DNA of 64,000 nt from positions 62,001 to 126,000 of the forward strand of contig CAJQUW010013657.1 in NCBI GenBank assembly GCA_907163375.1, written 5' to 3'. The stretch is from Prostheceraeus crozeri. Lineage: Eukaryota; Platyhelminthes; Polycladida; Euryleptidae. Positions 21,559 through 31,078 of this stretch are shown here, piece by piece; position 1 is the stretch's first letter; the number at the start of each line of letters is the position of its first letter. The notes beneath the pieces were generated by a model. That model searched no databases, was not told the DNA's origin, and was given only the letters and a program-made list of their open reading frames with translations. Made by a program: the position numbers and the translations under genes.

Positions 21559-21725
21559 AAGTAGTAAGGAAAGACATCATTAGAGACCAGTTTTAAATCA
21601 ATACCCCCCCCAAGTAGTAAGGAAAGTCATCATTATAAAAATGTTTTAAATCAATACCCCCTTCTGACTAAGTAGTAAGGAAAGACATCATTAGAGAACA
21701 GTTTTAAATCAATACCCCCCCTGTC
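21559..21725 (+). repeat. Three tandem repeats of about 55 bp upstream of protease
   Basis: Three copies start AAGTAGTAAGGAAAG (21559, 21613 and 21670) and end in ATCAATACCCCC. Copies one and three share CATCATTAGAGA, while copy two differs. They lie just ahead of the protease start and could be promoter repeats; their role is unknown. Confidence 0.75.
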
Positions 21726-21761
21726 TTCTAGGGGTCCCTTAAGAAATTTTTTTATTATAAA

Positions 21762-22187
21762 ATGAGCAACATAAATGAGTTTTTGAAATTATATGGAACA
21801 CAAACGACAACGAATTTCGACCTAAAGAAAATCGCTAATCGATTAGGAATAAAGAATTTTCATGTTCTAATGAGAAACGAATTACAATTCCTAAAAAATA
21901 GACCATCAATAACTGTAAATTTCATAACGAATCTTCACACTTCAGACCAAAACGGTGTACATTGGTCAGCAGGCGTTAAAAATCATCAGCAGAACTATTA
22001 TTTTGATTCATACGGTTTGCCCCCTACAAATGAAGTAAAAGAATTACTTGGAACGGGAACATACAATACGTTTCAAATTCAAACACCAGGCACTACCTAT
22101 TGTGGACAATTATGTTTATACGTTTTGTACAAATTACAAAAAGGAGTACCATTTCTAGATATTATGTTAGAGTTAAACAATCTATAA
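21762..22187 (+). CDS. Adenovirus-type maturation cysteine protease
   Basis: This 141-residue frame matches the adenain-like protease of Polintons and adintoviruses. The catalytic histidine lies in GVHWSAGV (about residues 68-75), the acidic residue in YYFDSYG, the glutamine in FQIQTPG and the cysteine in YCGQLCLYVLYKL near the C-terminus. The length is at the short end for the family. Such proteases cleave capsid precursors during particle assembly. It is the only gene of the left part read on the plus strand. Confidence 0.85.
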   Translation: MSNINEFLKLYGTQTTTNFDLKKIANRLGIKNFHVLMRNELQFLKNRPSITVNFITNLHTSDQNGVHWSAGVKNHQQNYYFDSYGLPPTNEVKELLGTGTYNTFQIQTPGTTYCGQLCLYVLYKLQKGVPFLDIMLELNNL

Positions 22188-22221
22188 CTCAAGCGAAGCT
22201 AGCTAAAGCGCCACCTAGAGG

Positions 22222-23601
22222 TTAAAGCTCTGTTTTCTGTAATTCATTTTGATAAAAACGACCTCTGATATCTTCATCATCTAAATCTTTAATTTCATAA
22301 GTAATCGGATAACTTTGATTTATTTTGCAAACTTCGAATATTTCTTTAGTCCAATAGCCAACAAAGCCTTTTTCAAATTTGTTCTTATATTTAAATATTC
22401 TAACTCTATCTCCAATTTTAAATTTCGGTTTAAGTTTCTGCAAATTCGGATTACTCTCATTCGAATTATTATTCTCGAATATTTTCTTTCGTATCAAATC
22501 AGGGTCGTCAGAAGCATTCTTTGGAGTTTCTTCAATACCAGAATGAACTTTATTATTGTACTCTTCCACAATTCCTGGTAATATCCTCAACCATTTCTGA
22601 TTTCTTTGCTCAGTAAATTTCTTGAATAATTTATTTTTTAACGTCCGATTGAATCTTTCTATCACTACGGCCTTCCCAGCGTTTTCAGTTGAATAAACTG
22701 AGCCTTGGCGATGACTTTCGTCTGTTTCAAATAGTGGCTGAACGTTTCTGTTATAAAATTCCGATCCTTTATCAACAAACAATTTTTTTGGCTTTCTATT
22801 ACTTTCTTTAAAGATTTCTTCAAACGCATATTTAACTGAAAGACCACTTTTATTTTTTAAAGGCTTTACCCAAGCATATCGTGTATATAAATCTATAACG
22901 GTCAATGCGTATTTGTAGTCCCTTTCATTCGGCATATGAATAAGACCAGCACTCCAAATATCATCTTTATTAAATACTTTTACTTTCAATAAATATTTAG
23001 GCCTTCTGTATTCTTTATGAATTTCAGACGCGTAGGTTCGAGCGTTGCTCTCAGAGTTACTAGTTCGAGCGTTGCTTTCAGACAGCTTTGCTGACGTTTC
23101 ATTTAAACCCTGACCGAATAATATTTTAGCTTGTAAAGCTTTCTTAACAAACATTCTTTCAATTTTTTCTCTAAATGTAGGATTCTGAATACTATCTAAT
23201 TCTTGAATCATCTTCTTATCAGCTGCATGTCGAGAACTTAGATCATGATTTCGATAAGCTAAATCATGCCTGTAAGCTGCGGCATCTACTCTATTTATCG
23301 GTTCTTCACCTGGTTTCTGATTATTATTCTCATCTAGTCTTATATCTAATCGAGTTCCTGGACCGGTATATGAATGACCAGGAAGATGTTTTTCTTTCGA
23401 ATATTTACTCCAAATAAATCCAGGAAAGTTTTCTAATGTTTTTTGTATGTCGCCACCGTAGGTAGTAGCCCAACTTTGTTTGTCGTCGTTACCTTCATAA
23501 ATTTTACAGTTTGAGTTTTTATTTTTGTTTAATAGATAATTCAATAAATCTAAATTAGAAATTTTTAATTTAATTAAATTTTCGGAATTTTTAGTATTCA
23601 T
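22222..23601 (-). CDS. Fusion of parvovirus-type phospholipase A2 and DDE integrase
   Basis: A 459-residue frame with two modules. The N-terminal part (about residues 70-160) has LPGHSYTGPGT (calcium loop) and RVDAAAYRHDLAY (catalytic His-Asp), as in the VP1 phospholipase of parvoviruses, followed by HAADKKMIQEL. The C-terminal part (about 195-440) is a retrovirus-type integrase core with ALTVIDLYTRYAW, FVDKGSEF and ERFNRTLKNKLF, then a chromodomain-like or SH3-like end with FKIGDRVRIFKYK. The phospholipase would help virions breach membranes; the integrase inserts the genome. The fossil frame reads open over its whole length. Confidence 0.85.
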   Translation of the reverse strand: MNTKNSENLIKLKISNLDLLNYLLNKNKNSNCKIYEGNDDKQSWATTYGGDIQKTLENFPGFIWSKYSKEKHLPGHSYTGPGTRLDIRLDENNNQKPGEEPINRVDAAAYRHDLAYRNHDLSSRHAADKKMIQELDSIQNPTFREKIERMFVKKALQAKILFGQGLNETSAKLSESNARTSNSESNARTYASEIHKEYRRPKYLLKVKVFNKDDIWSAGLIHMPNERDYKYALTVIDLYTRYAWVKPLKNKSGLSVKYAFEEIFKESNRKPKKLFVDKGSEFYNRNVQPLFETDESHRQGSVYSTENAGKAVVIERFNRTLKNKLFKKFTEQRNQKWLRILPGIVEEYNNKVHSGIEETPKNASDDPDLIRKKIFENNNSNESNPNLQKLKPKFKIGDRVRIFKYKNKFEKGFVGYWTKEIFEVCKINQSYPITYEIKDLDDEDIRGRFYQNELQKTEL

Positions 23602-23671
23602 TTTAAAAGATAAAAAATTAAGAAGATAAAAAAAATTGTTTTACCGAAAAGAACCAAAGGTCCTGAGGTTA

Positions 23672-24199
23672 TTACCGAATCATACTAGGACTTAGATATA
23701 TTCCAGAACCATCTTTTGTTTCTTTAATTTCAATTAAATCATCAACATTGTGGAGAATATTTTTAAGAACTCGTTTTCCTTCATCAACTAATTTTAATTT
23801 ACTAATAAAATTATCTACTACTCCTTTTCCTTCGGGCGAAGCCCTGGAAGACATCTCCGATGCCCCTTCACCCCTAGCAACTTTCTCTAACTCTCTATTA
23901 TGACGTTTTTGTTCTTCTAATGCTGCCTTCTCTGATTTATTTTTATTTACTGCTTGGACAATACCAGCTGTCCCACCTGCAACACTTCCTGCAGCTGCTA
24001 TGCCACCTATTATTAGTGGAATTAATGGGAGAATCCCGCCATTCTTTTCTTCTTGTAATTGAATATTCTCTATCATTGGTTTACTTATGTAATACTTTTT
24101 TTTATTAATCGTAATAGTTTTAGGGGTATTTTTGTCAACAATATTACGTAATTTTAATTCAACAGTTTTATTATTAATATTACTTTTCGCTTGCGACAT
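23672..24199 (-). CDS. Small hydrophobic virion-type protein
   Basis: The 175-residue protein has a charged N-terminal part, then a glycine/alanine-rich hydrophobic stretch (ILPLIPLIIGGIAAAG, about residues 56-71) and a charged helix with EEQKRHNRELEK. A hydrophobic Gly/Ala segment plus a basic flank is typical of minor virion proteins (pX/pVI-like) of adintoviruses and Polintons. It contains a palindromic mini-repeat (23830-23872) coding ASEMSSRASP that the B copy lacks. Function is inferred from position beside the capsid gene. Confidence 0.55.
   Translation of the reverse strand: MSQAKSNINNKTVELKLRNIVDKNTPKTITINKKKYYISKPMIENIQLQEEKNGGILPLIPLIIGGIAAAGSVAGGTAGIVQAVNKNKSEKAALEEQKRHNRELEKVARGEGASEMSSRASPEGKGVVDNFISKLKLVDEGKRVLKNILHNVDDLIEIKETKDGSGIYLSPSMIR
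23830..23872. repeat. In-frame palindromic mini-repeat within virion gene (A only)
   Basis: Contains GGGCGAAGCCC next to GACATCTCCGATG. Compared with element B (near 40837), A is longer here by 42 bases, exactly 14 codons. Confidence 0.75.
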
Positions 24200-24421
24200 T
24201 TTTAATAAAAAAATTTTAAGTTATCAAAAATTTAAATCTATTCTAGTTATGAAAAAATTTTAAGTTAAGAATTTTTTTTAATCTATTCTAGTTATGAAAA
24301 AATTTTTTAAGTTAAGAATTTTAAAGTTAACAAAAATTTTAATCTACTCTAGTTATGAAAAAAAATTAATTAATCGACTAAGTCTTGGGCTTTAACCTAT
24401 CGGAGCGAAGCTCCTCTGGCT
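24200..24421. repeat. AT-rich spacer with short direct repeats and a palindromic mini-repeat
   Basis: Variants of TTAATCTATTCTAGTTATG occur about three times between the hydrophobic protein gene and the capsid gene. A palindromic unit with GGAGCGAAGCTCC lies at 24398-24413 and is absent at the matching place in B. Confidence 0.6.
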
Positions 24422-25756
24422 TTAACCTATCCTAACCATCTTTCCATTAAGAATTTCAATAGAATATTTTGCATCTTCTAGCAATAAACCATAAGCCATC
24501 AATGAAGTTGTGGAATCTTTTTTTTCAATATTAATTGTTACATCACAACCATTTTTAATAATATCTTCTGATTGTGCACTTAAATCGAAGCAGAAAATTG
24601 GATATAAATGTCTCCAATCTCCAGGAGTTAATTGTGGTTCAACTCCAAATTCTATACAAAGATTTCTATAAGAATCATATCCTTCCATAAATTGATTATT
24701 GGTATCATCGAATCTTAATGGATCAATTGGATATCGAGTTTGATTTAATGAAACTTGTAAACTTCGAATTGTATTAATATGAAAAATATTATTGTTCTTA
24801 TCAAAAATTGGAGAATTATTTCTTTGAAATGTTAGTAATAAATATCTTGGAGTATTCGCAGTTCTAGTAAAATGCCAGTTAAATCTTTGTTCGGAAAAAG
24901 TTACTGAACTAGCAGTACGCTTTAGAAAATTTACTGGAATTGGTTTGTTAGTATTTAATCTTTTTGCAATAGCTGTTTCAATCTCTAAACTAGGAGTAAT
25001 ATGCTTAATCCACCATTCAAGTCTATCAATTTTTAGATATGCTTTTTTTCCAGTCTTACCAAAAAAGATTAATTCATTATTTGCTGTACGATGAATTATT
25101 AATTTAAATTTTAACTGATATGATATTTTATCATAATCTAAATATCCAAATAATGGAGACAATGACCAATTTACTGTTTGCTTACTTTTCTTGTTAAATT
25201 CACGTCTTTCTTTATATGCATAATTATTTGTTTTATTTAAATGTTTTGCAATATTTTCTACATCTTTCGCAATTCCTCCGGCATCTGTTCCAGCGTGAGT
25301 TAAATCATCAATAATTATACCATCATTAGTATCAGGAAACCAACCTTCGATTTCATGCTTTTTATTATTTTCACCAATTGTTACAAATCTAAGCATTGTA
25401 TCAATTACACCTGGAGAATCACTTATTGTTTCTATATTTTGAGTTGCAACATCTAAACGCATTTGTGTAAATAAACTTGGGAAAAAATTATTCTCTAGTG
25501 TAATATTATCGGTATCTGGTAATGGTGTTGTAAAATGAGCATCACTATATAAAGAATATTCACAGTGTAAAAATGAATCAGGTAGATATAAATAACTCTG
25601 CTGATTATCAACTTCAAAAATTAAATCTCCTCCAGTATTTACTCTACTGGAAGATCCGGGATTCATAGCAATTCTTATATAGTCATTCTTTTTTTGATTG
25701 TAACTGACGAACGGAGGATCGTCTAATCTAAATTTATTTTCGATAAGCGAAGACAT
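24422..25756 (-). CDS. Major capsid protein (double jelly-roll type)
   Basis: This 444-residue frame has the layout of Polinton/adintovirus major capsid (hexon-like) proteins. The N-terminal jelly roll carries YLPDSFLHCEY. The C-terminal jelly roll has FHINTIRSLQVSLNQTRYP and ends with WRHLYPIFCFDLSAQSE, then IKNGCDVTINIEKK and LMAYGLLLEDAKYSI, a pattern known from this family. The protein would form trimers building an icosahedral shell. The frame reads open throughout in A. Neighbours on the same strand are the small hydrophobic genes. Confidence 0.8.
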   Translation of the reverse strand: MSSLIENKFRLDDPPFVSYNQKKNDYIRIAMNPGSSSRVNTGGDLIFEVDNQQSYLYLPDSFLHCEYSLYSDAHFTTPLPDTDNITLENNFFPSLFTQMRLDVATQNIETISDSPGVIDTMLRFVTIGENNKKHEIEGWFPDTNDGIIIDDLTHAGTDAGGIAKDVENIAKHLNKTNNYAYKERREFNKKSKQTVNWSLSPLFGYLDYDKISYQLKFKLIIHRTANNELIFFGKTGKKAYLKIDRLEWWIKHITPSLEIETAIAKRLNTNKPIPVNFLKRTASSVTFSEQRFNWHFTRTANTPRYLLLTFQRNNSPIFDKNNNIFHINTIRSLQVSLNQTRYPIDPLRFDDTNNQFMEGYDSYRNLCIEFGVEPQLTPGDWRHLYPIFCFDLSAQSEDIIKNGCDVTINIEKKDSTTSLMAYGLLLEDAKYSIEILNGKMVRIG

Positions 25757-25943
25757 TTTTATAAAAAATAATTTGACTTTTTGTTTTTCTCAGACAGAAA
25801 AAAAAATTTTTACTAAAATATAATTTTAGAATTTTGCTAGACCAGCTCCGCTGCTCACGCCATTACCTCTTATTTCTTCAATTGTTTTTTCATTATGTTT
25901 ACTATCACCCTCTACAGCTATGTTAGCAATTTTGTTTTTTGTT

Positions 25944-26282
25944 TCATCTGAAAGTTTTTTTAATTTTTTTTAGTTCTTCAGAATCATTCTTGAGTTTACG
26001 AATAGCTTCTAGTTGTTTTAATTCGTTTTGTGATTTAACAGCATTTGATATTGCACTAGCTGTACTACCTATAGCAGCTGCTCCTTTTGCAGCAGATGTA
26101 ATCAAATCTTTATTATTTTTAATTAAGTTAACGATACTACCAATACCAGAAAAGATGCCATCCCCTTCTTTTTGAACGGTTTCTCTATTATCATAATGGT
26201 AAACCGGATTCATACGTGGTTCATGAGCAATTTTTTGATTTGAAGCAAATTGTTTAAGATTGTGTTTATAAATTATAGGCAT
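25944..26282 (-). pseudogene. Second small hydrophobic virion-type protein
   Basis: The frame starts MPIIYKHNLKQF and has a helix-forming Gly/Ala segment (ITSAAKGAAAIGSTASAISNAV, split here as ITSAAKGAAAIG and STASAISNAV) and a charged coiled tail. The composition resembles membrane-active minor capsid proteins such as adenovirus pVI. A homologue occupies 42774-43314 in B. Related sequence continues to about 25838. Broken, about one break. Confidence 0.5.
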
Positions 26283-26334
26283 TTTTTAGTAATAAATTTG
26301 ACTTTTGGGAAAAATATAAATTATAAAAAATGTT

Positions 26335-26507
26335 TATTTTTTGTTCTTAACTTTTACAGATTGCGTTTTTGGTTTAACTTGAACAGGAACCAAACCTGCA
26401 TCAATCATTCTTTTATTCTATGATTTTCTTTCATAATATTTCTTTCTTTTATTAACTCTTCTAATTGTTTAATTCTTTTAAAATTATTAGCTCTAATTTT
26501 ATCCATT
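26335..26507 (-). pseudogene. Duplicated head of the 37-38 kb gene
   Basis: On the minus strand, MDKIRANNFKRIKQLEEL starts at 26507 and matches the beginning of the gene at 37375-38187 (MDKIRADNFKRIKQLEEL). After about 35 residues the sequence changes to an unrelated basic tail. It is a partial duplicate lying between the hydrophobic and fiber-like genes; element B has no counterpart, only a cluster of palindromic repeats. Confidence 0.6.
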
Positions 26508-26651
26508 TTTAAAATTATATACTTTTATATTTTTAAATTTTTTTTAAAAATTATATTTATACTTTTATATTTTTAAAATTATATTTATATTTTTTATGAT
26601 TTTTATTTTTTGTAGGTAAAAAATATTTAAGTTAATATTTACAATACTCGT

Positions 26652-27538
26652 TTAAGATTTACGTTTGTGAATGGACAACAACTTCGAGATAACTTTATTA
26701 ATTGCCTGTTGCACTTTATCTATTGCGTCAAGCAGCGTGTGATGTACTTTAATTTCTTTTTCAGTCATTTCTAATTTTTTCTCACTTTTCTTTAATTCTG
26801 TTTTTAAAGCATTTAATTGAACTTTAAGACCATCTACTTTTCTTTTAACGGAATCTAACTGTTCTTTATTTTCTTTAGAGTTTTTTTGTAAATTTTTCTT
26901 TAATTCATTTTCTAAATTGATTTTCAGAGTTTTCATTTTATCAACTTTTTCATTAAGTGATTTTACTTCAATTTTTAATTGATTTATTTTTTTAATTTGT
27001 TGAGCAATTTTAGAACTCAATTCATCAACACTTTTTTGGAATGTAGTTTGTAACTGCTTTAAATTTTTTTTAATTCTTTCAGGTAGTTTTTCTATTTCAT
27101 CTTCTAATTGTTCTTTTAACATTTTTATCTGATGTTTATTTTTAATTACAGCAGATTTTAAATTTATAGAAAGTAATATTAAAATTTTTGATTGTTCAGA
27201 AATCTTTTTAAAAAGTTTTGCTATATCTGCTTCTAGCTCTCTATCCTTTTTATCAAGTTTTAATAATTTTCGTTTAATGATTTGTCATTAAGTTTAAGCA
27301 ACTTTAATTCGTTCATCAGCGGAACCATAACATCGTTTATATATTTTTCTTTTAAGTCATTGATTTGTGTATCAACATATTGTTTATTTGTTAACTCTGT
27401 ATTTTGTTGTGGAAGAATAGAAAGATGTAATGGTCCAGATAAAACGTCTCCAGTTTTCATGATATAATTTTCTAGTTCTATTTCTGATTCACGATTATTC
27501 GGGATATATGCACCTCCACCAACATTTGGTAACATCAT
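26652..27538 (-). pseudogene. Fiber-like protein with long coiled coil
   Basis: The start at 27538 (MMLPNVGGGAYIPNN) leads into LENYIMKTGDVLSGPLHL and NKQYVDTQINDLKEKY. This resembles the phage tail-fiber and adenovirus-fiber style motif in which a flat sheet precedes a trimeric shaft. The rest is an uninterrupted heptad-type coiled coil rich in Lys, Glu, Leu and Asn. An attachment fiber is a reasonable guess; a scaffolding coiled coil is the alternative. Broken, about one break. Confidence 0.55.
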
Positions 27539-27623
27539 TTTTAAACAATAAAAATAAAATTTTTTCTGATTATAAAAATACATAAATTATAAAAATAAAA
27601 TTTTTCCTAATAAAAATAAAAAA

Positions 27624-28475
27624 ATGGAAATGACTCAAATTTGTCAAGTTTGCAATATGCGTTTTTTAAATCAAACACTATTATATTCTCATATGAAAAA
27701 CACACCATGTGGTATGCATATGAATCAATTACAACCTAATAATAGTATTCAACCTAATAATAGTATTCAGAATAATATTCAACCTAATAATAGTATTCAG
27801 TATAATAATATTCAATCAGAGCAACCATTACAAAGATTAAAGCATTTATTTATTTCAGATAATGAACAAAATCTTTATACTGCTAGAATAAATACAACTA
27901 GGCAAAATAATAATAATCCTTTTGTTCAAAATAATCCTTTTGTTCAAAATAATAATGTAGCTCAAAATAATAATGTAGCTCAAAATAATAATGTAGCTCA
28001 AAATAATAATGTAGCTCAAAATAATTATATTGATAAAAATCAATTTGTTGAAAGTAATAACAAAAAAATATGTTCCGAATGTAATAAAAATATAACATCA
28101 AAAAATTTTGCACGTCATTTAAAATTATGCGAACAACCAGAAGAGGTTAAAAAAAATAAAAAAGATAAATTAAAAGATCAGTTATGTCGTAATTGTAGTA
28201 AATATTTTACAATTCAAGGAATTACTAATCATTATAATTCTTGTATAAGTTCTACAAGACAATGTACAAGTTGTCAAATTACTAAACCTAAGACAGAGTT
28301 TTATGATAGTAAATATCAGTGTAAGGATTGTTTAAAAGAAACAGTTAAATGTAGAGGTTGTCAAAAAATTATATTAAAGAAAAATTTTCAGCGACATGTA
28401 ACACTATGTCCAAAACTTAATCAACATAATAATCAACATAATAATAATTTATATCAAAATAATAATTTATATTAG
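27624..28475 (+). CDS. Asn/Gln-rich multi-zinc-finger protein (cargo of element A)
   Basis: The 283-residue frame starts with a C2H2-like finger (CQVCNMRFLNQTLLYSHMKN). A low-complexity Asn/Gln region follows with repeats of PNNSIQ and four repeats of NNVAQ (DNA unit 15 bases, 27950-28020). Four CxxC-type modules come next: CSECNKNI...HLKLC, CRNCSKYF...HYNSC, CTSCQITKPKTEF...CKDC and CRGCQKI...HVTLC. It may bind nucleic acid, but no specific family is recognised. It replaces the unrelated gene that B carries at this place. Confidence 0.6.
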   Translation: MEMTQICQVCNMRFLNQTLLYSHMKNTPCGMHMNQLQPNNSIQPNNSIQNNIQPNNSIQYNNIQSEQPLQRLKHLFISDNEQNLYTARINTTRQNNNNPFVQNNPFVQNNNVAQNNNVAQNNNVAQNNNVAQNNYIDKNQFVESNNKKICSECNKNITSKNFARHLKLCEQPEEVKKNKKDKLKDQLCRNCSKYFTIQGITNHYNSCISSTRQCTSCQITKPKTEFYDSKYQCKDCLKETVKCRGCQKIILKKNFQRHVTLCPKLNQHNNQHNNNLYQNNNLY

Positions 28476-28507
28476 TATTTCTATTAAAATAGACTTATAT
28501 ATTTAAA

Positions 28508-28592
28508 TAGCTGTATTTCAACTAAAATAGTTGTATTTCAACTAAAATAGTTGTATTTCAACTAAAATAGTTGTATTTCAACTAAAATAATC
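28508..28592 (+). repeat. Tandem repeat, 20-bp unit, about four copies
   Basis: Unit TTGTATTTCAACTAAAATAG repeated nearly perfectly. It lies between the zinc-finger gene and a GC-rich island in element A. Confidence 0.85.
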
Positions 28593-28657
28593 TTATATAT
28601 ATTAAAATATTATTTTTTTATAAAGAATAAAATATTATTTTATTAAAATATTCTTAA

Positions 28658-28787
28658 GCATTCCGGAAGAGAGGAGAGGTTCGGAACATACTTCTTTTGA
28701 GTATAGGAACAAAAAGTCCGACACATTCCGGAGGTTCTACAGAGGTTAAAAACACTCATAAGAGTGTAAGAATGCGAGTCCGGAATT
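28658..28787 (+). ncRNA. Candidate structured RNA in a GC-rich island
   Basis: About 130 bases of balanced composition stand out from DNA that is nearly all A and T. The ends can pair: GCATTC at 28658 with GAATGC at 28770-28775, or ATTCCGGA with TCCGGAAT. Internal hairpins are ATACT/AGTAT near 28688-28704 and ACACTC-ATAA-GAGTGT at 28752-28767. No open frame crosses it. It lies upstream of the membrane and ATPase-like genes. The strand is a guess; a regulatory DNA hairpin is the alternative. Confidence 0.35.
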
Positions 28788-28828
28788 AAAAAATAATAAT
28801 TCCTAAATTTTTATTTTAAAAATATTAA

Positions 28829-29449
28829 ATGAATAAAAACGAAAATTTGGAAGATTTATATTCACCGGTTATAATTAAAAGTAATAAAAGTGATAAAAGT
28901 AATCTAAGTCGTCATAGATCTCTTAATGCAATAAACGAAATAATAAATAATTATATGAATAACACTGAGTTTCAAGATACACTAACCCCTCAAGATCCGA
29001 ATCTCAAAGATATTAATAATATTGTAGAAAATCCTATATATAATACTAAATATAATAATAATATAGATAAAAAATATTTAGAGACACTACCCCCTAATTC
29101 ATCTCTTAATAAAAAAATACCACAATCAGATCTTACACGTCTTTGGAATTTTTTAAAATTTCATTGTATAAAAATATTGTTAGCATGTATTTTAATATTT
29201 TTTATTTATCATCTTGTTATATGTATTGGAAATCAATGGGGTTACTTTCTAACAGAGGAACAAAAGAGAATAAATTTTTATAAACAAGAAATAAAAACTT
29301 TTAAAGGATGGAAGACTGAGAGGATAAGATTAAGGATAAAACTAATAATAAAAATATTAAACAAGGTAAAATGTATCAAGAAAATTTACATTTCATTGTT
29401 TACGGTAAAACTGGAAGTGGTAAGACTACGTTTATTAAAAAATATATAA
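28829..29449 (+). CDS. Single-pass membrane protein, unrecognised (cargo of A)
   Basis: The 206-residue frame has a polar, Asn/Ser-rich N-terminal part and one clear transmembrane segment (ILLACILIFFIYHLVICIG, about residues 114-132). A short basic tail overlaps the start of the ATPase-like gene. No family is recognised. B has no counterpart. It may be a membrane anchor or envelope-associated protein, which is speculation from the topology alone. Confidence 0.5.
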   Translation: MNKNENLEDLYSPVIIKSNKSDKSNLSRHRSLNAINEIINNYMNNTEFQDTLTPQDPNLKDINNIVENPIYNTKYNNNIDKKYLETLPPNSSLNKKIPQSDLTRLWNFLKFHCIKILLACILIFFIYHLVICIGNQWGYFLTEEQKRINFYKQEIKTFKGWKTERIRLRIKLIIKILNKVKCIKKIYISLFTVKLEVVRLRLLKNI

Positions 29450-30322
29450 ACCAATATTATAAGGACGAAACAAAAGTACATATTTTTTGTATGCATACTT
29501 CTGAATGGCCAACTTTTACAAACGTCTATAATGATAAACAATTAGATGAGTTACAAGATATGGAAAATTTTGCTGGTACACCTGAAAAATAAATCTTTAT
29601 TAATTTTAGATGATGTTGCAAGTTTATCAAAACAAAAAAATATGTCAGAAATATTTACAAAAGGAAGACATCAAAATATTCAAATAGTTGTATTAGCTCA
29701 TAAAGCTTGTGATGTAGATAATAAGATTAGAGAAAACATTCAAACATTTTTTACAACTACACAAAATAATGCAGCATTCTTTAATGATATTAATAAAAAT
29801 TATAAAATGAATATGCCTTTATCATATTATACACATCATAAATATGGAATAATACGTGTTGACACCATAAGTGAACATATGCAAGTATATGATAAAGATT
29901 TAAATATATTAGTAGATACCGAACATGAAATCTATAATAACTCTCAAGATTTTGATATTAGAATATATGCAAATACAAAACATTTATCAAATCAAGTTAT
30001 AGAACAAATAATTATCTTTTTAGAGTCTGAAGCAAAAGTACCACTAAAAATTATTCCTGATACATTTTATTTTTATTTTGATCATTATTTAAATGCAAAA
30101 TTTGGTATACCAATACCTAACAGATTACAAGATAATGAAACATTAAGCTATTTAAAAATTGCAATAAATGATGTTAGAAACGGTTTAAGAAAAGCAACAC
30201 CAATAACAACTGATGTTAAATCTACATTTTCTGATGCTAAATCTACATTTGATGAAGCCAAAAAAACATATGATGATATAAAACCATTAATAAATGGTGT
30301 AAGTGAAATACTTAATAATTAA
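29371..30322 (+). pseudogene. Second A32/FtsK-like ATPase (cargo of A)
   Basis: The Walker A motif YGKTGSGKTTF lies close to the start and the Walker B motif LLILDDVA about 70 codons on, followed by FTKGRHQNIQIVVLAH, the sensor region usual in A32-type packaging ATPases. The C-terminal part has a repetitive tail (STFSDAKSTFDEAKKTYDD). Element A thus carries two distinct ATPases of the packaging type, this one on the plus strand and the other at 35554-36320 on the minus strand. B has only the latter. Broken, about one break. Confidence 0.65.
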
Positions 30323-30394
30323 ACAAATTATACATTTTTTTTAAATTATACATTTTTTTTAATTATTAATAATTTTTTAAATTATCCAAATATT

Positions 30395-30700
30395 TTAAAT
30401 ATATGGAGGAATGTTTAATTTCTGTAATGTTTTTAAATCATATCCTGTTAAGTTATCTTTATTGATTAACCACCATAAATTATTAAAAGCCAAGAATACT
30501 CTAAAACTTCTTAAACAGAGTGGAAAATCATTTGTTTTAGCATATTTGGGTATACCATGTTTTATTTTATAGTCTTTTACAAATTGCATATATTTATGAT
30601 GATAATAGAATTTTACTTCTTGTTTAGGTGTAAGTGGATTTGTAGGATGTCTATAATTTTTTAAAACTGGTACATGTTCTATTTTATACTCTTCAAACAT
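30395..30700 (-). CDS. Unrecognised small protein (A only)
   Basis: The 101-residue frame starts MFEEYKIEHVPVLKNYRHP and is rich in Tyr, Lys and Phe, ending with a NLWWLINKDNLTGYDL segment. No motif or family is recognised. It lies convergent with the ATPase-like gene and divergent from the polymerase, and has no counterpart in B. Confidence 0.4.
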   Translation of the reverse strand: MFEEYKIEHVPVLKNYRHPTNPLTPKQEVKFYYHHKYMQFVKDYKIKHGIPKYAKTNDFPLCLRSFRVFLAFNNLWWLINKDNLTGYDLKTLQKLNIPPYI

Positions 30701-31078
30701 TTTTATTTTTTATGTAAAAAAAGATATTAAATATAACTTTTTTTATAAATAAATACAATTTTATTTATAATCTTCAAACATTTTGTTTTGTAATTAAATA
30801 TAATTTTTTTTTAAAATTTTCTCTAAAAAAATAAAAAAATGGAAAAATTTTATTGCAACTTATGTAAAAAAAAGTTGCAAACAAAAAGAAGTTATCAATC
30901 TGATTTAAATAGTAAAATGCATTTACAAAATGTAGATCGAGTTGATGAAGGAAATATATTAAAATTAAATAGTTATAAAAACTATCTAGAAACATTGCCT
31001 ACTGATATAAAAGTTAAAAAAATGTTTGATGATTATTCACATTCGGAATATAAAAAAGTTTTTAATAGTGAAGATGAA

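Noticed and set aside
27855-28113. Antisense frames of repeated IILSYI or YFELHY type
   Set aside because: They are reverse readings of the Asn/Gln repeats of the zinc-finger gene.
21559-28592. CRISPR-like arrays
   Set aside because: The repeats at 21559-21725 and 28508-28592 are plain tandem repeats without unique spacers, and this is a eukaryotic element.
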